A DNA stretch of 64,000 nucleotides from CAYVOV01 sp964453525 (lineage in GTDB: Bacteria > Chloroflexota > Dehalococcoidia > Dehalococcoidales > UBA2162). A program made the translations under genes and the position numbers. Location of the stretch: NCBI GenBank assembly GCA_964453525.1, contig CAYVOV010000004.1:1-64000 (forward strand). Direction: 5' to 3'. Under the pieces are notes generated by a model. It saw nothing but the letters and a program-made list of their open reading frames with translations. It did not search any database and was not told the DNA's origin. Below are positions 35,638-44,247 of the stretch, one piece after another. The first letter of the stretch is position 1, and each line of letters opens with the position of its first letter.

Positions 35638-37026
35638 CTATACTTTCGATAATGCCGAAGGCACCCCCGGCAGTGGTACCCCCTGACGGCTCAGGCTTTC
35701 CTGTAGCGCCCGGATATCCACCTCTCTGACACCTGTGCCTTCCTTAATCGCCAGCGCTGCAGCCGTACCTGCCGCCTGCCCGAAGGCGATGCAGTGCGGG
35801 ATAAGGTTAAAGAACTCCTGGACAACCACGTCCGAGGAAAAGGCCCGGCAGGCAACAAGCAGGTTGTTCACTCCCCGCGGTATCAGGCAGCGGTAAGGTA
35901 TATAAGTGTTCGGATAACGGGCGGACTCTTCACCGCGGTCGACATCCGGGAATATTGCTATGGTATCATCAAAAGGTTCATTTGTATTCAGGTCTTTTTC
36001 CGTCATCATGTAGTCGCCGATAACGCGCCGGCTTGCCCGCGTACCAAGCTGCGGGGCAGTAAGAACGATGAAGCTGTGCTCGAATCCAGGGACGTATTTC
36101 TTAAAGAAGTCGTGAGTCTTTATCATTTTCTTTCTGCCCTCGAACTCGACACGCGTCAACTCTTCGACGTCTATCTGGCTCTTGTTCGGGTAACGGTTGT
36201 GGAACCAGGCGACTGTATCCTGGTCTTTCAACCGGCCGTGGAAAAAGCTGCCGAATCCGCCCTGTTCCATGCTTTCTTTCATAAGCTCGCCGTATTTCTC
36301 CGGCTGGTTCTCTTTGAAATCCTGGGCTTTCTCCATGTCCACGTTGGCAACCCAGAAGCAGAGAGCCAGGTTGGCAATCCTGAAATTCGGTGGAATACTG
36401 GTCTCGAAATCAGCCCCGGCGTAGGGCAGCAGGTCGCCGTCGCCTGTGGAATCGATTACCACTTTGGCCAGTATTGCCTGTCTGCCTGACTTGCTTTCGA
36501 AAATAACACCTTTTACTCTGTTGCCATCCATAACCGGCTCGGTGCCCCAGGAGTGGAGGTAGGTCTTCACCCCGGCTTCTTCCACCATCTCGTTAAGAAT
36601 ATATTTGGATATCTCGGCGTCGATATGGACGCTATATATAGGCGTGCCGAGGCGGGTCATAAAGAAAGAGCGTCTGGCGTAATAATCTACTATATCCTTA
36701 TCTTTCGTGCCCCAGTGTTCCTTCTTCGGGTAGTCGGTCGCCTCCCTGGCATCAAGCCTGTCCACCCACTCCTGGGTGATACCGGCTATCTGTTGTTTCC
36801 CGTGAATATCACTCAGGTTCGGGATGATTGTGACCAGTCCGCCGGTGCCCATACCGCCGAGGTGTCCGTATCTCTCGACGAGAACGGTATCGGCTCCGCT
36901 CCGCGCCGCAGCTACCGCCGCACCGATTCCACCGGGTCCGCCTCCAACCACCACCACGTCCGCTTCTCTGGCTATCTTGGTGTCTCTTGCCTGTTCCCGG
37001 ATTGTGCTTGGTGTTTGCTCTTTCAT
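35638..37026 (-). CDS. FAD-dependent oxidoreductase (FAD_oxidored family)
   Basis: A 462-residue flavoprotein with the dinucleotide loop GGGPGGIGAA and the GHLGGMGTGG segment that marks the FAD_oxidored family. The late block QEFFNLIPHCIAFGQAAG also fits. No signal peptide. Relatives occur next to corrinoid and sugar-degrading genes, but their substrates are mostly unknown. AAGGAGG precedes the ATG. It is a single-gene unit, with about 190 bases to the aminotransferase gene. Confidence 0.82.
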   Translation of the reverse strand: MKEQTPSTIREQARDTKIAREADVVVVGGGPGGIGAAVAAARSGADTVLVERYGHLGGMGTGGLVTIIPNLSDIHGKQQIAGITQEWVDRLDAREATDYPKKEHWGTKDKDIVDYYARRSFFMTRLGTPIYSVHIDAEISKYILNEMVEEAGVKTYLHSWGTEPVMDGNRVKGVIFESKSGRQAILAKVVIDSTGDGDLLPYAGADFETSIPPNFRIANLALCFWVANVDMEKAQDFKENQPEKYGELMKESMEQGGFGSFFHGRLKDQDTVAWFHNRYPNKSQIDVEELTRVEFEGRKKMIKTHDFFKKYVPGFEHSFIVLTAPQLGTRASRRVIGDYMMTEKDLNTNEPFDDTIAIFPDVDRGEESARYPNTYIPYRCLIPRGVNNLLVACRAFSSDVVVQEFFNLIPHCIAFGQAAGTAAALAIKEGTGVREVDIRALQESLSRQGVPLPGVPSALSKV

Positions 37027-37182
37027 AAAGGGTCCTCCTTGAACCGCCAGCTTCCCGGCTTCTGCCTACTGCTAAAGATTATAGCCTACTGCTCCGGTTT
37101 GTCAATTTTAAAGTAACTGATATCACCTTTCGGTAAAGTTGATATAATAGCAACAGAGAAATATGATACGACTGGTAGGGAG

Positions 37183-37794
37183 ATGGACATAGCAGCGGTA
37201 ATTCCTCAGCTGGTGATGAATCATCCGGCAGTCAGCAGTGTTGCCCTTACCGGTTCGCGTCTGAGAGGAAATACTACGGAGTGGTCTGACTGGGACTTCC
37301 TGGTTGAGACCACCAATTTTGAGGCTGTATCAGCAGCATTACCGGCTCTTACTGAAAGCCTCAACCCACTTACTCACCTGTGGGACCCGTTAAGCCGCCA
37401 CGCAGTTTATATGATGATTCTCAGAGGACCTGTTAAAATCGACCTTATTTTCGACCGGCCTCAACAGCGAAAACCAGCCTGGACAGCAAGCGATGGCACC
37501 CTTGCCATGATAAACAGTCACTTCTGGGACTGGATTCTATGGATAGCCGGCAAGGAAGCCTCCGGAAAGGAAGGTGTATCCGTAAAGGAGTTTCAAAAAA
37601 TGTATGATTATCTGCTGGCACCGCTGGGCTGCACAAGGACTCCGGGCTCTGTAGAAGAGGCGGTGAAATGCTACCTTGCGGCTTTTCAAAAACAGAAGAG
37701 TCTGCTTCATCTAGATATCAGTCCAGCACTTGAGACGGAGGTGATTAAGGGACTCAAAAAAATGGGCTTTGAACTGAGCCAGTATCCCCGCTAA
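37183..37794 (+). CDS. Nucleotidyltransferase-fold protein
   Basis: A 203-residue protein. The polymerase-beta-like signature GSRLRG ... SDWDFLV (GS plus D-x-D) is at residues 25-45, with a third acidic residue likely in KIDLIFD. This is the pattern of minimal nucleotidyltransferases and aminoglycoside adenylyltransferase-like proteins. No paired HEPN gene is seen. It is convergent with the DsrE-like gene, 7 bases apart. Confidence 0.75.
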   Translation: MDIAAVIPQLVMNHPAVSSVALTGSRLRGNTTEWSDWDFLVETTNFEAVSAALPALTESLNPLTHLWDPLSRHAVYMMILRGPVKIDLIFDRPQQRKPAWTASDGTLAMINSHFWDWILWIAGKEASGKEGVSVKEFQKMYDYLLAPLGCTRTPGSVEEAVKCYLAAFQKQKSLLHLDISPALETEVIKGLKKMGFELSQYPR

Positions 37795-37801
37795 ACACTG
37801 G

Positions 37802-38137
37802 CTATAGACTGACCACCTCCGAGTTCATCATTAATTCAATCGACTTCACCATGGAAGTCGGCGTTCCGACCTTCAGCTTGCCTACCAGGTTGAAATGTTT
37901 AAGGCAGGTTGTGCAGGCCAGCACCTCCACTCCCTGCTCCTCAAGCTTCTGGATATATGGGATGAGGTCGGATTCTTCGCAGACCAGACGCACTCCCGTA
38001 TTCATGAATACAATGGTCTCCGGTTTTTCTCCGCTTTCTCCCAGAAGGCGCAGAAAATTCAGCATCAGAATCTCTCCCAGTTCATCGTCTCCTCTTCCGA
38101 TGCCGCCCGATGTTATAAAGAACACTTTTGAAGCCAT
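37802..38137 (-). CDS. DsrE-like protein (YedF C-terminal type)
   Basis: A 111-residue single-domain DsrE/F-fold protein. LACTTCLKHFN holds two Cys, one at the place of the sulfur-carrying Cys in DsrE-like proteins. It matches the C-terminal half of YedF, a sulfur/selenium-related protein, without the TusA half. GGAGG precedes the ATG. It is the last gene of the operon with the activator and the HgdB-like subunit, 30 bases after the activator, so a role in Fe-S assembly for that enzyme is possible. Confidence 0.75.
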   Translation of the reverse strand: MASKVFFITSGGIGRGDDELGEILMLNFLRLLGESGEKPETIVFMNTGVRLVCEESDLIPYIQKLEEQGVEVLACTTCLKHFNLVGKLKVGTPTSMVKSIELMMNSEVVSL

Positions 38138-38167
38138 ATTTAACCTCCGTTAATGAATTTTTCGGTA

Positions 38168-38929
38168 TTAATCATTAGTATTTCCTTCTCTGGATTTCGC
38201 CAGAAAGGCTGCGCCTAGTGCCCCGGTCAGTTGAGATAATTCCGGCACAATCAGCTCCGTGCCCAGTTTTTCTCCCAGAACTCTACCGAGGCAATTATTG
38301 AGTGAGGCGCCACCGGCAAAAATGATATTCCCTTTTAGACCTACCCTTCTTGCCATGGTCGCCACACGCGTCGCGATGGCATCGTGCAGAGCTAGGGAGA
38401 TGGTACCGGCATCTTCTCCCCGCCCTATCAGGGAAACAACCTCACTCTCGGCGAAGACAGTGCAGAGGCTGTTAATTGTTATCTTTTTATCTGCTCTCAG
38501 TGCCAGGTCACTGAGAGCACCGATGTCCACCTCAAGTGTGGAAGCCATGACCTCGAGGAATTTGCCGGTTCCCGCCGCACAGCGGTCGTTCATTTCAAAC
38601 TTCTGTACATCTCCCTTCGGAGAAAGCAGGATGACCTTGCAGTCCTGACCGCCGATATCGATAACTCCCTGGCAATCAGGGACGAGATGCCTGGCGCCGA
38701 TGGCGAATGCGGTGATTTCCGATACGATGTCTCCGCCATACTCCGGGGCAACGAGGTGGCGACCGTACCCGGTCACCACCAGCCGCTGATATTCTTTGCC
38801 CGAGAGTATTTCCTGGCAGCGCTTGAGAGGATTCGCTCCAGTCTCTATCAGCCGGGATTCCCTGAAGCTGTTTTCCAGAGTTACCAGTTTGATGGTTCGC
38901 GAACCTACATCCAGCCCGGCAAAAATCAC
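38168..38929 (-). CDS. ASKHA-type ATPase activator with [4Fe-4S] cluster (HgdC/DCCP reductase-like)
   Basis: A 253-residue activator of the BcrA/BadF/HgdC family. The ATP site begins with AGLDVGSRTIKLV and a second loop IDIGGQDCKVI. Two Cys that hold the subunit-bridging [4Fe-4S] cluster in the homodimer are in NDRCAAGTGKFLE and NSLCTVFAESEV. It uses ATP to drive a low-potential electron into its partner. Its ATG overlaps the stop of the HgdB-like gene by 4 bases, so the pair is translationally coupled and almost surely forms one system. Confidence 0.92.
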   Translation of the reverse strand: MIFAGLDVGSRTIKLVTLENSFRESRLIETGANPLKRCQEILSGKEYQRLVVTGYGRHLVAPEYGGDIVSEITAFAIGARHLVPDCQGVIDIGGQDCKVILLSPKGDVQKFEMNDRCAAGTGKFLEVMASTLEVDIGALSDLALRADKKITINSLCTVFAESEVVSLIGRGEDAGTISLALHDAIATRVATMARRVGLKGNIIFAGGASLNNCLGRVLGEKLGTELIVPELSQLTGALGAAFLAKSREGNTND

Positions 38930-40200
38930 TTCTTTATCATCTCCAGAAAGGCTTCGATTCTGGTCTTGAGCTGTCCGGTGTCCTCGTCAGCGTAGTCTGT
39001 CTCAATTCTCAGTAGCGGGATATTAGCTTCCTCCAGCCGCTTTTCCACTCTCACCGCTTCATTGGCGTATGTGTGGCAGAACTGGAGGTTATAGTGAATG
39101 ACGCCATCGGCTTTATGTTCCTTTGCCATGCTTACTATATCGTCGAGGCGCTCGTCGTTCGGAGTAAAACAGGCGCAGTGGATATTCATATAGCGTTCCG
39201 CTATTGACCTTATTTGGGCGTCAAGTGTTTCCTCCGGTTTTACAAGGTCGGTGAAGAATCTGGTACCGGTGCAGGACTCCTCACCGACCGCCACGGCGCC
39301 GGCAGTTTCAATAATGTGGTGCAGTTTCCAGTTTGGAATCGCCATCGGGCTGCCGGAGACAAGGACACGGGGCGCATCTGCCGGGGCGACGCCTTCGCCC
39401 TTTGCCACCCGCTCGTCCAATTCGTCACACAGGGCATTAACCTGCTCGGTACAGCGTTTTACATCGTCGTAAAAAGATACCTGGTTTACCAGCAGCCCGT
39501 CCTTACCGCTGATTGGAGAGGGAACAGCTTTACGCAGGTCGTTTAACCGCTTCAGGGCCTGACGCCGCTGGTTTACAAGGTTGACTGCCTCGCTCAGTTT
39601 CCCGGCGGTTATTTTGTTTCCGGTCAGTTTCTCAATTACCTCTTTAAATGTGATGACTTCCTGGAGCCATAACGCCCGGCTGTGCTCGTTCTTTTTGTTC
39701 GGGACCTCCATCACGTGCACCGGCTGGTATTCGCCGAGAAGTTCGAACATTTTTTTCTTGCCATCGCAGGTGGTCTCGCCAACAATCAGGTGGCTGGTCT
39801 GAACGTACGGGCAAATCCGGCCCAGTTTGAAGCCGAATGAGGACTTAATCAGTGCGCAGGTGTTGCGGGGCAGTATTTCTTCTGCCAGGGGTACTGAGAA
39901 CTGGGTGCCGGCGCAAAGGCCCACCGGAATGGCGCCGGCCGCCCAGGCCAGCTCTTCCGGGACGAAGACGCAATAGGTGGCTACCACCTTACCGCCTTTT
40001 TTAGCGTGTTCCCTGAGCTCGTGTACCCTGATACCGTGAATGTCACCGACCACGAAATCAAAGAATCCCGTGCCCTGGGGACGGTTTTTCTGGGAAAGGT
40101 AAACGTCCTGGTAAATCGGTCCCAGAGCGTTTAAAAGCATGTCATGAGACTCCAGGTCTATATTCAGGTCTTTCCACATTTGTACGTTATCTGTAGTCAT
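38926..40200 (-). CDS. HgdB/DCCP-like reductase component (double-cubane cluster candidate)
   Basis: A 424-residue member of the 2-hydroxyacyl-CoA dehydratase subunit / benzoyl-CoA reductase superfamily. Cys residues rich in the first 150 positions are C77 (TYCVF), C96 (GLCAG), C115 (NTCAL), C130 (RICPY) and C145 (TTCDG). Only one such subunit is encoded, whereas dehydratases and reductases use two. A single subunit plus a single activator is the arrangement of double-cubane cluster proteins, homodimers with an [8Fe-9S] cluster that reduce small molecules with ATP. A one-gene dehydratase relative cannot be excluded. AAGGAG precedes the ATG. A terminator-bearing leader lies directly upstream. 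Confidence 0.85.
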   Translation of the reverse strand: MTTDNVQMWKDLNIDLESHDMLLNALGPIYQDVYLSQKNRPQGTGFFDFVVGDIHGIRVHELREHAKKGGKVVATYCVFVPEELAWAAGAIPVGLCAGTQFSVPLAEEILPRNTCALIKSSFGFKLGRICPYVQTSHLIVGETTCDGKKKMFELLGEYQPVHVMEVPNKKNEHSRALWLQEVITFKEVIEKLTGNKITAGKLSEAVNLVNQRRQALKRLNDLRKAVPSPISGKDGLLVNQVSFYDDVKRCTEQVNALCDELDERVAKGEGVAPADAPRVLVSGSPMAIPNWKLHHIIETAGAVAVGEESCTGTRFFTDLVKPEETLDAQIRSIAERYMNIHCACFTPNDERLDDIVSMAKEHKADGVIHYNLQFCHTYANEAVRVEKRLEEANIPLLRIETDYADEDTGQLKTRIEAFLEMIKK

Positions 40201-40220
40201 TGTTCTCCTTTTGTTTTGTT

Positions 40221-40262
40221 AAAATAAAAAAAGCGATGGTCGGAACTATTCCGTACCATCGC
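40221..40262 (-). terminator. Intrinsic terminator in the leader of the HgdB-like operon
   Basis: On the minus strand, GCGATGGT pairs with ACCATCGC, with inner CGGAA/TTCCG pairing, followed by a run of Ts (As at 40221-40232 on the + strand). It ends only about 20 bases before the ATG at 40200, so the operon cannot be reached unless it is read through. Confidence 0.85.
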
Positions 40263-40480
40263 CACGGGGGCGATTATCAGGTAAAAAGATTAGCTGATAG
40301 TAATCCCCCTTGCCATATGAAGACGGAGTTCCTCAGAGCAGATGACTGGTGCAAAACTTGCATCAAGCCGATTGTTTCATGCTCAGTAAAAACGGACATG
40401 CGTGTTCTCAGTCACTGCTCTCACCTCCTCTCCAGAATGTCCGGCGGATTTCATAATTCCCAAGTATAACACGAATGTAA
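40263..40480 (-). promoter_or_regulatory. Structured leader RNA of the HgdB-like operon, with attenuator layout
   Basis: A promoter-like TATACT lies near 40464 (minus strand). Within the leader, AGAGCAGTGACTG (40409-40421) can pair with CAGTCATCTGCTCT (40335-40348), 13 bp with one bulge, enclosing a TGCAA/TTGCA hairpin. The terminator at 40221-40262 follows. This is the plan of a riboswitch or attenuator. I find no match to the cobalamin or molybdenum-cofactor patterns I know, and no T-box motif on this strand. Confidence 0.6.
40383..40415 (-). CDS. Possible 10-residue leader peptide
   Basis: A GTG with a strong GGAGGTGA about 8 bases upstream opens a 10-residue frame (MTENTHVRFY). The start codon lies inside the 5' arm of the predicted long helix, so translation could control folding. 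There is no run of one amino acid that would point to classical attenuation. Confidence 0.4.
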   Translation of the reverse strand: MTENTHVRFY

Positions 40481-40574
40481 TTTCGATTTCCAGTATTGGG
40501 ATAAAAATCTAAGTTCTGTTCTATTTTAGTTGAACGAAGTGCTCTCCCTTTTTACTTTATCTATTCCCACCCGC

Positions 40575-40780
40575 CGCCCTCAAGGAAGCAAAAGAGGGGC
40601 TACGCCCCTCTTTAGAGATCTCCCCCTTGTTCTACCGCTCAAATCGTTCGCTCCTTTATAATATGATTATTCGCTTTTTAGTTGGGGGAGAGGTGGATGA
40701 GAGGGGCCTCTGCTCCCCTCTCCAGCCAAGAGAGCATTTCTTTCATCTACAGTGGTTCTGGCTGGAGAGGGGCAAGGGGT
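40575..40780. repeat. G/C-rich palindromic repeat, family member 3
   Basis: The hairpin AAAGAGGGGC/GCCCCTCTTT with loop TAC (40591-40613) is followed by a CCCCCTTG piece, a TTGGGGGAGAGG piece and a second hairpin GAGAGGGG/CCCCTCTC near 40700-40722. It is a longer, rearranged version of the unit at 19426. No gene is seen here. Confidence 0.55.
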
Positions 40781-40895
40781 GAGGTCAACAGTACTTACCA
40801 AATGCAAATAGATCCAAAATATACACCTGCCCGGAATCTCCGGTTTATCTCCGAAGGGCTGAATACAGTGACTTTAATGAGTTGACTTTACTCGC

Positions 40896-40924
40896 TTGTT
40901 AAAAACGATGTTGCTCGTTATAAT
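40896..40924 (+). promoter_or_regulatory. Promoter of the T-box/AspRS transcript
   Basis: TTGTTA (40896-40901), 17-base spacer, TATAAT (40919-40924). Transcription would start near 40931, giving a leader of about 240 bases. Confidence 0.7.
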
Positions 40925-40930
40925 ATTATG

Positions 40931-41142
40931 AAGGCAATGACGCTGCTAACACAGTCGAGCCGGGGGAAGAAAGCTTGGTAAGCGAGTAGAACCCCCCGGG
41001 AAGTTCCCGTTATAGAACGAAGAGTGTGTCGGAATTCCGGAGCACTCGATGAGTATAATGTAGGGTGGCACCGCGATTAATATCGCCCCTACGAGATAGC
41101 CAAACGAAAGTCTTGGCAGTCTGGTAGGGGCGATGCTTTTTA
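40931..41142 (+). promoter_or_regulatory. T-box riboswitch
   Basis: The T-box core AGGGTGGCACCGCG is at 41062-41075, an exact match to the family consensus. Its terminator is ATCGCCCCTA (41082-41091) paired with TAGGGGCGAT (41125-41134), followed by five Ts. A Stem III-like hairpin, GAGTG/CACTC around CGGAATTCCG, is at 41022-41046. ATGACG (40937-40942) can pair with CGTTAT (41008-41013) to close a Stem I. Uncharged tRNA would favour the antiterminator and so expression of the synthetase. The specifier codon is not certain; a GAAC (40989-40992) and GAC/AAC triplets near the 5' end are candidates for Asp or Asn. Confidence 0.92.
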
Positions 41143-41170
41143 CGGTCTCTGACACGGAAGGAGGCTGCTT

Positions 41171-42484
41171 ATGAATAGAACAATGATTGAGCAACTGAAA
41201 GAGAAAGTTGAGCAAGAGGTAACCATTTGCGGCTGGGTACATGCTCTGCGAGACCAGGGTGGAATTAAATTCCTGATAATCAGGGACATAACGGGTCGAA
41301 TACAGGTTGTTACCTCAAGAGAGAATAATGAGGTTTTTAACACTACTGAAAAACTATCATTGGAATCAGTAGTTAAAATCACAGGTGTTCTAAAAGCTGA
41401 AAAACAGGCTCCCGGGGGTATTGAAGTCAGAGCGGACACAATTGAAACCCTTTCTCTGGCTGCGTCCGAATTACCAGTTCAGGTAGTTGAAAAGACTGGA
41501 AATGAAGCTGAAATGCCGGTCAGACTGGATTGGCGCTGGCTTGACTTGAGAAAACCGGAAAAGGCTTTAATCTTTAAGGTATGGACCGTTCTGGAGCAGG
41601 CTTTCAGGGACTACTGCGTTTCAAACGGGTATATAGAGATTCACTCTCCTAAAACAGTGGTCACTTCCACCGAATCCGGTTCTGAACTGTTCAAAGTTAA
41701 TTATTTTGGTCGTAAGGCTTATCTTGCCCAATCTCCCCAGCTATATAAGCAAATGGCGATGGCGGCAGGTTTTGAGAAAGTCTTTGAAGTCGGCCCGGTT
41801 TTCAGGGCGAATCCTTCATTCACCTCACGTCATGATACCGAATTCACGATGTATGATGTAGAGATTTCATTTATCGAATCTCATTTCGACCTGATGGATG
41901 AAGAAGAGAAGATGATTGTAGCCATGTTTGGCGCTGTCAAAGACAGGTACGGTGCTGAAATTAAGAGAGAATATGGGCAGGATATAACTTTACCTGAGGT
42001 ACCGTTTCCCAGATTGACTTTACGTGAGGCAAAGGAAATACTATCAGCTTCAGGTATTACCGGCGAGAAAGAAGAAGACCTGACCCCGGAAGAGGAAAGG
42101 GCGATTTCCGAGTATATAAGAGAAAAAGAGGGGAATGACTTTGTCTTTATTCATCAGTGGCCGGCATCAGCCAGGGCTTTCTACAGTATGAGGCTTGATT
42201 CGGAGCCGGCGCTGACCAGGAGTTTCGACCTGCTTTACAGGGGATTAGAGGTAACGAGCGGGGCACAAAGAGAACATCGGTATGACAGGTTAAAGAAGCA
42301 AATTGAAGGGAAGGGGCTTAAGGTGGAGCCATTTGAGAGTTATCTGAACTTCTTTAAGTATGGGTGTCCTCCCCATGGTGGTTTTGCGCCCGGACCAACC
42401 CGAATACTGATGAGGATCTTTGATGTCAGTAACGTCAGGGAAGTGACTTACCTGTACCGTGGTATTAACAGAATTACACCTTGA
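41171..42484 (+). CDS. aspS: Archaeal-type aspartyl-tRNA synthetase (probably non-discriminating)
   Basis: A 437-residue class IIb synthetase. The N-terminal OB fold holds VTICGWVHALRDQGGIKFL. Motif 2 is FRANPSFTSRHDTEFTMYDV, the archaeal/eukaryal AspRS form, and the bacterial GAD insertion is absent, which explains the short length. Motif 3 is divergent: GGFAPGPTRILMR instead of the usual GGFGLGxERL, and the chain ends with NRITP. Such enzymes often charge both tRNA-Asp and tRNA-Asn, with the latter amidated later. The T-box directly upstream supports a second, regulated synthetase used for Asn or Asp supply. AAGGAGG precedes the ATG. Confidence 0.9.
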   Translation: MNRTMIEQLKEKVEQEVTICGWVHALRDQGGIKFLIIRDITGRIQVVTSRENNEVFNTTEKLSLESVVKITGVLKAEKQAPGGIEVRADTIETLSLAASELPVQVVEKTGNEAEMPVRLDWRWLDLRKPEKALIFKVWTVLEQAFRDYCVSNGYIEIHSPKTVVTSTESGSELFKVNYFGRKAYLAQSPQLYKQMAMAAGFEKVFEVGPVFRANPSFTSRHDTEFTMYDVEISFIESHFDLMDEEEKMIVAMFGAVKDRYGAEIKREYGQDITLPEVPFPRLTLREAKEILSASGITGEKEEDLTPEEERAISEYIREKEGNDFVFIHQWPASARAFYSMRLDSEPALTRSFDLLYRGLEVTSGAQREHRYDRLKKQIEGKGLKVEPFESYLNFFKYGCPPHGGFAPGPTRILMRIFDVSNVREVTYLYRGINRITP

Positions 42485-42546
42485 AGTAAGGGTATTAGCA
42501 CTTGCAGGCTGCATACTCCGGTGTAGTGAAAATAAAACCGGCGTGG

Positions 42547-43026
42547 TTATCCCATGCTCTCTGCAACATTTTTAGCCCAGGCGGCAGCCCGCTCCAGTTC
42601 TCCCTCTTTCAGCGGTCCTTCTTTGTCCTTAACGATAAAGCCCTCCGGCGGTGCTACTAATTGGCCGCCCTTGCCCTGCAGGCCTTTTGCTATCCGCCCG
42701 GCAGCATAACCGAGCATTTCAAGGAATGTCCGCATCAGCCAGCGTCTGCCCTCAATCGAAAACCTGGTATCGAACGCAGCCACGTTTATATTGTTAAGAC
42801 CATCTTGCGGGATTCTATTGAGGAACGCCTGCAAAGGCTTTGATGCTCTGCCTGCCTGGGTAGGCGCACCGACTATCAGAAGGTCGATAGATTCAAGGTC
42901 CTTGATACCTATCTCATTAGTTCTTCTATATTTAACGTCATCAGTTGAAGTGATACCTTCGGCAATAGCCTCGGCGATTTTCTCAGTATTCCCGTATAAT
43001 GAGTCGTAAACTACCAGAGTCTTCAT
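42547..43026 (-). CDS. Flavodoxin family protein
   Basis: A 159-residue flavodoxin with the FMN phosphate loop YDSLYGNTEKIA and the LIVGAPTQAGRAS strand-loop. It should bind FMN and carry electrons. I start at the ATG 43026, which follows AAGGAAG; a longer frame from 43083 lacks a ribosome site. It is divergent from the AraC-type regulator 160 bases away, which might control it. Confidence 0.85.
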   Translation of the reverse strand: MKTLVVYDSLYGNTEKIAEAIAEGITSTDDVKYRRTNEIGIKDLESIDLLIVGAPTQAGRASKPLQAFLNRIPQDGLNNINVAAFDTRFSIEGRRWLMRTFLEMLGYAAGRIAKGLQGKGGQLVAPPEGFIVKDKEGPLKEGELERAAAWAKNVAESMG

Positions 43027-43186
43027 TCTTGTCTTCCTTCTAGTGTTTCGTATCATAATAGACTTATTTACGTATGATTTCAAATTGCATCATAATATAT
43101 ATTATTTGACTACATAAGTTCGCAAAAAAAGGCGGGACAAAGCCGGTTAAGGGTGCTATATTATCGGTGAAAGGAGGCGTGGAGTC

Positions 43187-44056
43187 TTGGAATGGTCGGA
43201 AAGAATGAATACGGCAATTGACTATATCGAGGAAAACCTGGCGGGCGAAATCGACTTCGCTGAAGCGGCAAAAAGGGCTTTCTGCTCCACGTTTCATTTC
43301 CAGCGGATGTTCTTTGCCCTGAACGGTGTAACACCTGCGGAATATGCCAGACGCCGGAGGCTTACCCTGGCGGCGACGGAGATTTCATCTAATAGCGGTA
43401 AGATTATAGATATCGCTATGAAGTACGGCTATAATTCGCCGGACGCTTTCACACGGGCATTCCGGAAACTGCACGGTATTACACCCCAGGCAGCGCGCGA
43501 GCCGGGGGTAACTCTGACGGCGTTCCCACGTATCTCTTTTAATATTGTTTCAAACGGAGGTAAAGACATGGATTACAAGATTATAGAGAAACCGGCCTTT
43601 AAAGTGGGGGTAACGAAAAGGCAATTTACCACGGCTAACGGACAGAACTTCATTCAGATTCCGAAATGGTGGGATGATTTTATGGTGTCTCCGGACTGCG
43701 AGAAAATGATGTCGCTGACACAGAGCAAACCCGGCGCGGTGACAGGCGGCGAAATGCTCGGCATCTGCTTCGCCGACGACAAGCCAGTGGAGTTTTATTA
43801 CGGAATCGCGGTGGAACTACCTGAAAACGCATCGGCGGGATCGTTCGAGGAGATGGAAATACCGGCGGCTACTTATGCGGTGTTCAACTGCACGTTACTC
43901 ACGATACAGGATGTGACCAAGCGTATCTTCAGCGAGTGGTTCCCGTCTACAGGCTACGAGCATGATGCCAAGCCTGAGCTTGAGGTCTATCTGCCGGGGA
44001 ATCCGCAAGACCCGGACTATCGTTGCCAGATATGGATACCTGTGGTAAAGAAATAG
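43187..44056 (+). CDS. AraC-type regulator with GyrI-like effector domain (copy 1)
   Basis: A 289-residue protein. Residues 1-105 hold two helix-turn-helix motifs of AraC type, with FHFQRMFFALNGVTPAEYAR and the signature block ending in FRKLHGITPQAAR. The second half is a GyrI/SOUL-type small-molecule binding domain (IIEKPAFKVGV to the C-terminus). Start codon is TTG, with AAGGAGG at good spacing. It is tandem with a close paralogue at 44248 and is followed by a terminator. Confidence 0.88.
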   Translation: MEWSERMNTAIDYIEENLAGEIDFAEAAKRAFCSTFHFQRMFFALNGVTPAEYARRRRLTLAATEISSNSGKIIDIAMKYGYNSPDAFTRAFRKLHGITPQAAREPGVTLTAFPRISFNIVSNGGKDMDYKIIEKPAFKVGVTKRQFTTANGQNFIQIPKWWDDFMVSPDCEKMMSLTQSKPGAVTGGEMLGICFADDKPVEFYYGIAVELPENASAGSFEEMEIPAATYAVFNCTLLTIQDVTKRIFSEWFPSTGYEHDAKPELEVYLPGNPQDPDYRCQIWIPVVKK

Positions 44057-44080
44057 CAAAAACGGATTGGCAGATGAATA

Positions 44081-44115
44081 AAAGGGGGGCTTGAAAAGCC
44101 CCCCTTTGCTTTTTA
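44081..44115 (+). terminator. Rho-independent terminator between the two regulators
   Basis: AAAGGGGGGCTT pairs with AAGCCCCCCTTT across a short loop, followed by GCTTTTT. Confidence 0.88.
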
Positions 44116-44247
44116 CGCTCAGAACTAGTATAAATAATCACTTGAAGTGTATTCATCATTAATTGGTTACCACACATAAGTGAGCAGGAAAAGGTGAGTC
44201 AGCAGAGAAAAACGCTGGTATGCTGTTATTGAAGGAGGCGCGGAATC

